Of a stretch of DNA of 53,606 nucleotides, positions 18,313-24,620 are shown in pieces (the stretch's first letter is position 1; every line of letters starts with the position of its first letter). The DNA comes from CAZPRY01 sp964589175. Its GTDB lineage: Bacteria; Fidelibacterota; UBA2242. The position numbers were made by a program, and so were the translations under genes. Below the pieces are notes generated by a model. The model worked only from the letters and a program-made list of their open reading frames with translations, made no database searches and was not told where the DNA came from. The stretch spans positions 1-53,606 of the forward strand of contig CAZPRY010000029.1 in assembly GCA_964589175.1 (NCBI GenBank), given 5' to 3'.

Positions 18313-18390
18313 GGGCGCACGTGTGCGTGCGCCCGATTTCATGGACGAATGAATAGATATTCCGGGCCGACACATAGGTCAGCCCCTACG
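18308..18390. repeat. Two-armed palindromic intergenic repeat
   Basis: An 83-bp unit bounded by inverted ends CGTAGGGGC (18308-18316) and GCCCCTACG (18382-18390). The left arm is itself a hairpin, GGGCGCAC-GTGTGC-GTGCGCCC (18313-18334). The right arm GGGCCGAC-N6-GTCAGCCC (18364-18385) forms a second hairpin with one mismatch. It resembles a GTAGGGGC-type palindromic repeat that I recall from intergenic regions of many bacterial genomes. Non-coding and probably non-autonomous. Confidence 0.75.
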
Positions 18391-18413
18391 ATGTTTGCGC
18401 AGCTGCTGTATCG

Positions 18414-19028
18414 CTATAACGTATATGAAAGGCCAAACTGGATTAATTTGAATTGAATCGCGCTGGTGAAGGGCGCCTCGGTATCGAGCGGAACCGGGGA
18501 CGTATTGGAACTCTTATATTTGGCCATAATTGAAAAACTGAGCGGCAGATGCAGCAATCTGTCGATTTCAATATAAGCAACGGCCAGCACACCGTATTTA
18601 TTCTGACCTACCAAATTGGTCTCGCGACCGGTCTCCAAACCCTTGCGGTTGGCGCTGAGACTGGTTTGATGCACACCGCCTCCCAGTCCGAGACTCAGCC
18701 GCTTCGTACTGATAACGTCGTACAGCAGGTCCGCTTCGAATGATTTCACATAGGACCGGCTGCGCACATTCTCCTGCGGGTCCTCCGGTGACAGAAATCC
18801 ACCCACCAGAACGCCGAAATAATTGCGTTCATTCATGGAAAGTGAATATTCCAGCCGTAACCGGGTTTTCTTCATCAGGGATTGGGTAAAGTGCGCGCTC
18901 AGGCCAATCGGATTCTCCAGTTCGTAATTGTCTGTCCACATCTGCGACAGCGATAGGCCGATGGATCCCCCAAAGGCAAGATTCGATATGAAAATGAGTG
19001 CAACGAAAATCAGTCGTAATTTTTTCAT
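18414..19028 (-). CDS. Putative outer-membrane beta-barrel protein
   Basis: A 204-aa protein with signal peptide (LRLIFVALIFISNLAFGG) followed by alternating polar/hydrophobic strands: GLSAHFTQSL, RLRLEYSLSMNE, YFGVLVGGF, RLSLGLGGGVHQ, YGVLAVAYIEID, FKLIQFGLSYTL. It has no cysteines and ends with the Tyr-x-Leu type strand of small 8-stranded barrels. The family was not recognised and no function is assigned. SD AGAGGAT precedes the ATG. It shares direction with the GH3 gene, whose stop is 38 bp upstream of this start, so co-transcription is likely. Confidence 0.65.
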   Translation of the reverse strand: MKKLRLIFVALIFISNLAFGGSIGLSLSQMWTDNYELENPIGLSAHFTQSLMKKTRLRLEYSLSMNERNYFGVLVGGFLSPEDPQENVRSRSYVKSFEADLLYDVISTKRLSLGLGGGVHQTSLSANRKGLETGRETNLVGQNKYGVLAVAYIEIDRLLHLPLSFSIMAKYKSSNTSPVPLDTEAPFTSAIQFKLIQFGLSYTL

Positions 19029-19066
19029 CGAGATCCTCTCTTCTGCTGAGTGGAATATCGCGAAAT

Positions 19067-20443
19067 TTACTTCATTAATGCAATTTTTTTTGAAATGAAT
19101 TTGCCACCCGCCTCCACCCGGACGAAGTACACACCGGATGATAGTTCGTTCCCGTTAAACGGGATGAGATGACGGCCGGCGTTCATCAAAGGGTATTGCT
19201 GCGTAAAAACAGCCCGTCCAACGATATCGTACACCTCCAGTTTTACCGATGCAGCCTGGGCTAGTTGAATGTCGAAACTGGTGCTGATATTGTAGGGATT
19301 GGGATAAACCGTCAGCGAGAAATGCGCCGGCGTCGCCGCTATTTCCCGGATAGCGCTACCGGTGAGTCGCTCCTTCAGGTCTATGATTCTGCGATACGAT
19401 TCGTCAATCCGGTCGGCTGAAATCGTGCCCTCGTCGATTTTCTGCCGGATTATGCGCGTAATTTCAGCCACGATGGATTTGCCACCGTGTTCGTTGGTGC
19501 TGTAGAGAAGAATATCCGTCCCGGCATTTACAGCCAGTTCGATCGCTTCTTCGAAGCCGTAATTGTTGCTGATGGCCCGCATAAACAGTTCGTCGCTGAT
19601 CACGACGCCTTCGAAACCGAGGCTATCGCGCAGTAGTTCTGTTGTGATTTTATGAGATAACGACGCCGGATAGATCGAATCCAGATTGGCATTATATAAA
19701 TGCCCCGTCATAACCATATCCCGGTAACCATTCGCAATCAGTTCGGTATACGGGATCAACTCGGAATCGCTCCAGGTATCGGTGATATCGGTGAATCCGA
19801 GATGCGAGTCTTTCTTCGCGCTGCCATGTCCCGGAAAATGTTTTAAGGCAGTGACCAGGTTGGCGCTCCGGAATTCATCGATGAACCAGGCGGCATGTTG
19901 ATAGACTATCATCGGATCGGCCGAAAAACTGCGCTTGTAGTAGCCAATTGCAGGACTGGCGGGATTGACATTGACGTCGACAACCGGCGCAAGATCGGTA
20001 TTGATGCCGCTTGCTGAAAGCCAACCGGCCATCTCAGCCGCTTGTTTACGGGTGGAATCTTCGCTATTGAAGGTCGTCCCCAATTTGTATGCCGAGTAGG
20101 TCGCAGCAAAACCGTTGCTTTCGTCCAAACGGGCAACGACACCGCCCTCCTGGTCGGTTGCGATCAATAGAGGGATTGTCGCAGCAGCTTTCAGGCACGT
20201 CGTCAATTCGACGATCTTTTGGGGACTCTCCAGGTTGCTGCCGAAAAGAATCACTCCGCCGAGATTGCGGTTGGCGATATCGTAGAGTAACGTGTCTTCA
20301 TAGTTTGTATTGGGATAGAAACCGACCATGAGCATCTGCCCGATTTTCATATCCAGTTGATCCTGCGCTAAAGTGTATCCGGACATCATAATGGCGGCCA
20401 AAATTGTTATACGAAGCTTTCCGAAATTCATTATAATCCGCAT
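19067..20443 (-). CDS. GH3 beta-N-acetylhexosaminidase-like enzyme with type IX secretion sorting domain
   Basis: A 458-aa glycoside hydrolase family 3 protein. A signal peptide (ILAAIMMSGYTLAQ) is followed by a NagZ-like barrel: LIATDQEGGVVARL, ALKHFPGHGSAKKDSHLGF (the KHFPGHG loop with catalytic His) and the nucleophile Asp in GVVISDELFMRAI. Residues about 375-458 form a sorting domain of the T9SS type A kind (LTVYPNPYN, VYDIVGRAVF, SSGVYFVRVE, KKIALMK). Cytoplasmic NagZ recycles muropeptides; this one appears exported and carried to the surface, so it probably degrades external amino-sugar polymers. GAGAGG lies three bases before ATG 20443; ATG 20431 is an alternative. Confidence 0.9.
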   Translation of the reverse strand: MRIIMNFGKLRITILAAIMMSGYTLAQDQLDMKIGQMLMVGFYPNTNYEDTLLYDIANRNLGGVILFGSNLESPQKIVELTTCLKAAATIPLLIATDQEGGVVARLDESNGFAATYSAYKLGTTFNSEDSTRKQAAEMAGWLSASGINTDLAPVVDVNVNPASPAIGYYKRSFSADPMIVYQHAAWFIDEFRSANLVTALKHFPGHGSAKKDSHLGFTDITDTWSDSELIPYTELIANGYRDMVMTGHLYNANLDSIYPASLSHKITTELLRDSLGFEGVVISDELFMRAISNNYGFEEAIELAVNAGTDILLYSTNEHGGKSIVAEITRIIRQKIDEGTISADRIDESYRRIIDLKERLTGSAIREIAATPAHFSLTVYPNPYNISTSFDIQLAQAASVKLEVYDIVGRAVFTQQYPLMNAGRHLIPFNGNELSSGVYFVRVEAGGKFISKKIALMK

Positions 20444-20753
20444 GGCCCTCTCGACTGGTTATCCAATGCTACTCTGCCCGAAGGCATTGCGTTCAATTTT
20501 CACGGGCGAAGTTTAGCGCCATGCGTCGTAACATCCAAGGCTAATTGACGGAATCTTCGATAACAGATTTGTGAGCGCAGGCTTCAGATTGTGAGGTGCG
20601 AATTACCGGTCACCGTTTACCACCTATGAATTACTGATAGTGAGTGTTCACGATAGTATTGCATAATTTTTTAAAAATTGCACATTATTTCAATCCTTGC
20701 TAAACTTGATGCAATATTTTCCTGTTTTGCTCATTCGATAAGCACTCATTTCA
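20444..20753. promoter_or_regulatory. Divergent promoter region with AT-rich near-palindrome
   Basis: 310 bp between the GH3 gene and the alpha/beta hydrolase gene. It contains a 23-bp near-palindrome centred on a T/A run (20660-20682, TGCA at both ends) about 70 bp before the hydrolase start. That could be an operator or an UP-like element. No confident promoter hexamers are called. Confidence 0.35.
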
Positions 20754-21722
20754 ATGGCTATGTCAAAGATCATCATCGGAATCCATGGATTAGGCAATAA
20801 GCCGCCGAAGGCGCTTCTGGAAAGCTGGTGGAAGAAGGCCATTATCGAGGGATACCGCAGCCGTGACATGCTTCACCCGAGGATTCCGTTCGAGATGGTT
20901 TACTGGGCCGACATTGTTCATCCGGAGCCTCTGAATCCGCGAATCACGGACTCTGAAAATCCCTTCTTTCTCGATGAACCATATCGCGCGGGCACGCTCC
21001 GGGAAAGGCCCGTAATCACGGGCATCCGCCGGGTAATCAACAAGTTCATCGAAGGCAATTTGGACACCCTTTTTCTCAACGATGATAACACCCTCAATTT
21101 CAGCGGCCTGACCAACTACATCATCAAAAAATATTTCCGCGAACTCGATCTCTATTACTCCGGAGATCCCTCGATCCGTCAAGCGATTTGTGAACGACTG
21201 GAGCGAATCTTGCGGAAATATAAGCGGCGCGATATTCTGTTGATCGGGCATTCGATGGGCTCGATCATTGCCTATGATGTCCTGACTCGTATGAACGGCA
21301 ATTCGGGCATCGATGTCTTTGTGACTCTCGGTTCACCGCTGGGATTGCCGATTATCACCAGCCGCATTGCCGGCTCCCGATCGGACGACTTCAATCGCGA
21401 TATTCCCCTGACGACGCCGGAAAGCATCCGGCGTTCCTGGTACAATTTGTCCGACGCCGACGATCACGTGGCGCTGGATCATTCGATTGCCGACGAATAT
21501 GCCGATAACAGCGGCGGAGTTCATGTTATTGACAAAGAAGTCTACAATAATTATCATAACGATCGCGAACGTAATCCGCATAAATCCTACGGTTACCTGC
21601 GGTCTGCGGAGATGACCGATATAGTTGCTGCCTTCCTGGGTAAAGCGCGTTTCTCCCCTGACGCTAAAATCTACCGGGTGCTCAGGGACTGGCTTCGAAA
21701 ATTACGAATTCCGCGTTTTTAA
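20754..21722 (+). CDS. Alpha/beta hydrolase (lipase/PGAP1-like)
   Basis: A 322-aa soluble protein of the alpha/beta-hydrolase fold. An early strand-turn IIIGIHGLGNKPP gives the oxyanion-hole HG. The nucleophile elbow is GHSMG (LLIGHSMGSIIAYDVL, near residue 166). FVTLGSPLGLP follows, then an Asp-rich stretch (SDADDHVALDHS) and late His candidates (NNYHNDRERNPHKSYGY). There is no signal peptide, so it is cytoplasmic. The substrate is unknown; a serine esterase or lipase-like activity is inferred. No clear SD precedes ATG 20754; ATG 20760 is equally possible. The gene stands alone. Confidence 0.75.
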   Translation: MAMSKIIIGIHGLGNKPPKALLESWWKKAIIEGYRSRDMLHPRIPFEMVYWADIVHPEPLNPRITDSENPFFLDEPYRAGTLRERPVITGIRRVINKFIEGNLDTLFLNDDNTLNFSGLTNYIIKKYFRELDLYYSGDPSIRQAICERLERILRKYKRRDILLIGHSMGSIIAYDVLTRMNGNSGIDVFVTLGSPLGLPIITSRIAGSRSDDFNRDIPLTTPESIRRSWYNLSDADDHVALDHSIADEYADNSGGVHVIDKEVYNNYHNDRERNPHKSYGYLRSAEMTDIVAAFLGKARFSPDAKIYRVLRDWLRKLRIPRF

Positions 21723-21735
21723 CTTGTATAATTCC

Positions 21736-21870
21736 AAAAACGCAGAGTTTGCAGAGAACACCGAGTTGATTTTCTTAGATTTACTAAACTCATTCCATTT
21801 GATTTCACCTATTAAATGAAACAACAATTCCCTGTAATCTCTGGGCGCTCTGAGGCAAATAATTCAGGTT
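21736..21870. repeat. Degenerate CAGAG/CTCTG-type inverted intergenic repeat
   Basis: Left arm CGCAGAGTTTGCAGAGAACA (21741-21760) continues with CCGAG. The right arm (about 21837-21857) is CTCTGGGCGCTCTGAGG in inverted sense. This resembles a CAGAG-rich inverted element that I recall from intergenic DNA of several phyla. The copy is worn and the match is approximate. It fills most of the gap between the hydrolase and GNAT genes. Confidence 0.4.
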
Positions 21871-21898
21871 AAATACCGTACTTTGAGGAGACTGACCT

Positions 21899-22507
21899 AT
21901 GATCATGACGATTCGCGCTTACCATCCTTCCGATTTGGTTGCAATGTACCGCATCTGCCTGAAGACCGCCGATAGCGGAAAGGACGCAACCGGTAAATAT
22001 CGCGATCCGGATCTGGTCGGTCACTTCTATGCAGCTCCGTATGCCGTTAATGAGCCGGATTTGTGTTTCGTTTTGTGCTGCTCCGGGGAGCCTTGCGGTT
22101 ATATCATCGGTACCCGGGATTCGGCGCGTTTCTACGAAATCTGCGAAAGTAAATGGTTTCCCGTTCTCAGAGAACGCTATCCGCTGCCGGATATCGAAGA
22201 TCGCTCACCGGACGCCCATATCATCCGCCTGATTCATAAAGGCCATTTGCCCAATGACGATCTGCGTCTTTACCCGGCCCATCTGCACATCGATATTCTG
22301 CCCGTTGGACAGGGTCACGGAATGGGCCGTATACTGATGGACACTTTCCTGGATAGACTCCGGGCCTTAAAAGTTCCCGCCGTCCATTTGCAGGTTGGCA
22401 AGGCCAATCCGGGCGCGATCAAATTCTATGAACGGATGGAATTCCAGATCATCAAAGAATACGAGTATGCAATCGCGTTTGGGATGATTCTCGACAAATT
22501 TGAATAG
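21899..22507 (+). CDS. GNAT-family acetyltransferase
   Basis: A 202-aa acetyl-CoA-dependent N-acetyltransferase. The N-terminal IRAYHPSDLVAMYRICLKTA is a typical GNAT start. Motif A is LHIDILPVGQGHGMGRILMD, containing the pyrophosphate-binding Q-x-x-G-x-G. Motif B is LQVGKANPGAIKFYERMEF. The AHLHIDILP segment and overall length resemble the acetyltransferase-like domain found at the C-terminus of O-GlcNAcase proteins. The substrate is unknown. The start is supported by GAGGAG eight bases upstream of ATG. It converges with the GIY-YIG/tRNA locus; the 132 bp after it are featureless. Confidence 0.85.
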   Translation: MIMTIRAYHPSDLVAMYRICLKTADSGKDATGKYRDPDLVGHFYAAPYAVNEPDLCFVLCCSGEPCGYIIGTRDSARFYEICESKWFPVLRERYPLPDIEDRSPDAHIIRLIHKGHLPNDDLRLYPAHLHIDILPVGQGHGMGRILMDTFLDRLRALKVPAVHLQVGKANPGAIKFYERMEFQIIKEYEYAIAFGMILDKFE

Positions 22508-22639
22508 CTTCGCTACGGTTTCCACGAGTAAAGGGAAAGCCGTCTACCGCCATTCTGCGACATCCCGACATAATGCCTTCCGTCTTGCTCGCTTATAAGA
22601 ACGTACACGTACCACATAACGGATTGATTTGTTGTATAA

Positions 22640-22673
22640 TTGTAGCGCATAGGGGAATCGAACCCCTGCTACC
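22640..22673 (-). repeat. Orphan 3' fragment of tRNA-Glu (attR-like)
   Basis: Identical over 34 bp to the T-arm/acceptor end of the tRNA-Glu gene 284 bp away. It lacks the D arm and anticodon, so it cannot make a tRNA. Its first bases (GGTAG on the minus strand) finish the last Gly codon and supply the TAG stop of the GIY-YIG gene. Confidence 0.92.
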
Positions 22674-22908
22674 CGATTTTCTCATCCAAGTATCGGCGAC
22701 CAGCAACGCTCTTGAGAATTTTTTCTCTTTCTCGTGCTTGAGTACAGGTATAGTTACTTTCCTGGTAGATCAGTTCAAAGGGACGGCGATCTTTTGTCGA
22801 ACGTACTTTGCCGGCATTGTGTTCATGCAATCTTTGCACAACATCAGTTGTCATACCGACGTAACGGTGCCTGTCTTTTTGACTGCGTAGTACATATACG
22901 CACCACAT
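22669..22908 (-). CDS. Small GIY-YIG domain nuclease
   Basis: A 79-aa protein that is just one GIY-YIG domain, of the UvrC N-terminal-like family found as stand-alone small proteins. Key features: VYVLRS for the GIY strand, RYVGMTTD for the YIG, Arg in VVQRLHEHNAGK, KVRSTKDRRPFELIY, and the metal-binding Glu in REREKILKS. It probably nicks or cleaves DNA. The ATG lies 18 nt after the last base of tRNA-Glu, with a weak SD (AAAAGA), so it is most likely expressed by read-through from the tRNA. The stop codon falls inside the duplicated tRNA fragment. The arrangement suggests a homing-type nuclease acting on the tRNA gene; no activity is proven. Confidence 0.85.
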   Translation of the reverse strand: MWCVYVLRSQKDRHRYVGMTTDVVQRLHEHNAGKVRSTKDRRPFELIYQESNYTCTQAREREKILKSVAGRRYLDEKIG

Positions 22909-22926
22909 GATCTTTTAAAATTTTTG

Positions 22927-22998
22927 TAGCGCATAGGGGAATCGAACCCCTGCTACCGGCGTGAGAGGCCGGCGTCCTAACCGCTAGACGAATGCGCC
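22927..22998 (-). tRNA. tRNA-Glu (anticodon CTC)
   Basis: A 72-nt cloverleaf. The acceptor GGCGCAT pairs with ATGCGCT (G1-U72 wobble), anticodon stem CCGGC/GCCGG encloses loop CTCTCAC with anticodon CTC, and the T arm is GCAGGGGTTCGATTCCCCT. The discriminator is A and CCA is not encoded. Its 3' half is duplicated downstream around the GIY-YIG gene. Confidence 0.96.
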
Positions 22999-23014
22999 AT
23001 ACTGGCTCGGAAAT

Positions 23015-23036
23015 GAAAAAATCCTTTTGAGGATTT
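23015..23036 (-). terminator. Weak terminator between tRNA-Gln and tRNA-Glu
   Basis: On the minus strand AAATCC-TCAAAA-GGATTT is followed by further Ts and then CATTTCC. It lies between the two tRNA genes, so tRNA-Glu would need read-through or its own promoter; none is obvious. Confidence 0.55.
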
Positions 23037-23065
23037 CCTTCGAAAAATCAACTGTGAAAGAATCG

Positions 23066-23136
23066 CTGGGGAGTAGGGACTCGAACCCCAATTCTACGGT
23101 CCAGAGCCGCATGTCCTACCATTGAACGACTCCCCA
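23066..23136 (-). tRNA. tRNA-Gln (anticodon CTG)
   Basis: A 71-nt tRNA. The acceptor TGGGGAG pairs with CTCCCCA (U1-A72, usual for tRNA-Gln), discriminator G, anticodon stem TGCGG/CCGTA with loop CTCTGGA giving anticodon CTG, and T arm TTGGGGTTCGAGTCCC. CCA is not encoded. Confidence 0.95.
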
Positions 23137-23141
23137 ATTCC

Positions 23142-23171
23142 AAAAAAGCGCGATAATTTACAATAGCGCTT
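23142..23171 (-). terminator. Rho-independent terminator ending the long gene string
   Basis: On the minus strand AAGCGC and GCGCTT (arms 23166-23171 and 23146-23151) flank a 14-nt loop and run into six Ts. It lies 42 bp after the stop of the split-barrel/MenA gene and just before tRNA-Gln. Confidence 0.7.
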
Positions 23172-23212
23172 GGCAAAGGTCAAGCAATCATCATTACTTT
23201 CACGACAGCAAT

Positions 23213-24598
23213 TTAAAATATTGCTCCGAGAATAAACCCAACGGAAAGCAGCAATGATACTCCAAGATGAATGGCAATCGTCAGCGCATTCACCGGCAGC
23301 AAATCGTAGATTTTTTTGTACTGGGTCGCCGAAATACGCAGGGCTATGATAACCAGCGGTATGGGCAGCAAAGCCGCCAGTGTCCATATCGGGAAAAGAC
23401 CTGCAATCACAAATCCGACGATCCACAAAAGTGCGAGAACCAGCATGATCTGGTAGACCCGGATCGCCCGCTTTTTATCTTTTAACCTGACCACCATGGT
23501 CTTCTTGCCGCCGGCGGCATCGGATTTGGCGTCGGGAAATTCGTTGATATAGAGAATCAGGCCAACCAGGATGGAGGTTGGCACCGAAGCCAGTACGGGC
23601 AGCCAGTCCAGGCTCCCGGTCTGCACGAAATACGAACCGAGCACGATTACAACCCCGAAGCCCAGCGCAACGGCGATTTCGCCGACCCCACGATGCGCCA
23701 GTGAAAAGGGTGTTGCCGAATAGCTAATCCCCAGGACAAATCCGGCCAATCCTATCCAGAGCAGCGTGTTACCGGGCAGTAGATGATTGAGGTACAAACC
23801 AAGGCCGATCGCAATAACGCTGAAGAACGTCGCTGCGACGAGCGTTTTCTGCGGTGAAAGCAGGCCGTTCTGAATCATCCGGCTACCACCGGAAAAGGCA
23901 TTGTGGCTGGTGTTGAGGTCATCAACACCGGTTCTATGATCGTAATAATCATTGAGGATGTTCATACCCGCATGGGCCGAGACAGCTCCGGTCAATGCGA
24001 TGAGCAACAACCTCCAATCCAGGGCAGCCTGCCGGAAATAGGCAACGGCAGTTCCGACAATTACCGGCGCAATGCTCGCCGTAAAAAAGGGTGCCCGCAT
24101 GGCCTGCAGCCAGAGACGAATCCAGCGCAGGAACGACACGCCAATCAACTTCACATCGCTGCGTTTATTTTCCTTGAAGGTCAGGCGATCTTCCTCATTT
24201 TTACGCCGGCGGGTTCCGCTGATAGTCAGCGGTGAGATTTTATACAATTCCGTCTGACTATATCCCAGGAAGCGTTTAGCGTCGCTGAATCTTCTTAAAA
24301 AATTGCGCCTGGCCCAGGCAGCCTTCTCTTCATTCTTAACCCGTTCGGCAAGGCCTTCATAGACAAATTCGCCGGTATTGGCCCGCGGATTGCCGGTGAA
24401 AAGCAACTCCACATTGGGATTCTGTTTCAGTTGGGCAGCGGTTTTCGTCTTTCCCGATATGTAAAAGTACAGGTCAAAACCGTCATTAATATAACGGATT
24501 TGGGTGATGCAGGAGTTTCCTCCGACTGCAGTGGATAGAATTACGCGACTACGAAAATCAATAACTTTTCGAACTTCTTTGTACAATTCAACAGACAT
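23213..24598 (-). CDS. Fusion of FMN-binding split-barrel domain and MenA/UbiA prenyltransferase
   Basis: A 461-aa two-domain protein. Residues about 1-135 are a pyridoxamine-5'-phosphate-oxidase-like split barrel (SRVILSTAVGGNSCITQIRY, LYFYISGKTKTAAQLKQNP). Residues about 160-461 are an integral-membrane UbiA prenyltransferase with both Asp-rich motifs intact: NILNDYYDHRTGVDD and NEFPDAKSDAAGGKKT. These match MenA, which adds a polyprenyl tail to 1,4-dihydroxy-2-naphthoate in menaquinone synthesis. The coupling to a flavin-type domain is unusual and its role is unknown. ATG 24598 is chosen for AGGAAAGAG upstream; the frame runs open to 24634 inside the previous gene. It is last in the string, 22 bp after the DPP IV-like gene, and followed by a terminator. 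Confidence 0.85.
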   Translation of the reverse strand: MSVELYKEVRKVIDFRSRVILSTAVGGNSCITQIRYINDGFDLYFYISGKTKTAAQLKQNPNVELLFTGNPRANTGEFVYEGLAERVKNEEKAAWARRNFLRRFSDAKRFLGYSQTELYKISPLTISGTRRRKNEEDRLTFKENKRSDVKLIGVSFLRWIRLWLQAMRAPFFTASIAPVIVGTAVAYFRQAALDWRLLLIALTGAVSAHAGMNILNDYYDHRTGVDDLNTSHNAFSGGSRMIQNGLLSPQKTLVAATFFSVIAIGLGLYLNHLLPGNTLLWIGLAGFVLGISYSATPFSLAHRGVGEIAVALGFGVVIVLGSYFVQTGSLDWLPVLASVPTSILVGLILYINEFPDAKSDAAGGKKTMVVRLKDKKRAIRVYQIMLVLALLWIVGFVIAGLFPIWTLAALLPIPLVIIALRISATQYKKIYDLLPVNALTIAIHLGVSLLLSVGFILGAIF

Positions 24599-24620
24599 TA
24601 TACTCTTTCCTGATTTGTGA

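Larger units (their letters stand above)
22640..22957 (-). mobile_element. Minimal GIY-YIG cassette inserted at the 3' end of tRNA-Glu
   Basis: A perfect 34-bp direct repeat (22640-22673 and 22924-22957) brackets a unit of 284 bp. The right copy is the 3' part of the intact tRNA-Glu gene, from the variable loop through the T arm and acceptor plus three bases. The left copy is an isolated 3' fragment. The only gene between them is a 79-aa GIY-YIG nuclease, read in the tRNA direction. This is the attL/attR geometry of tRNA-targeting elements, but with no integrase. Mobility is inferred from the arrangement. Confidence 0.75.

Noticed and set aside
22573..22890. 105-codon plus-strand frame opposite the GIY-YIG gene
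   Set aside because: Antisense to a clear GIY-YIG domain and runs through the tRNA fragment.
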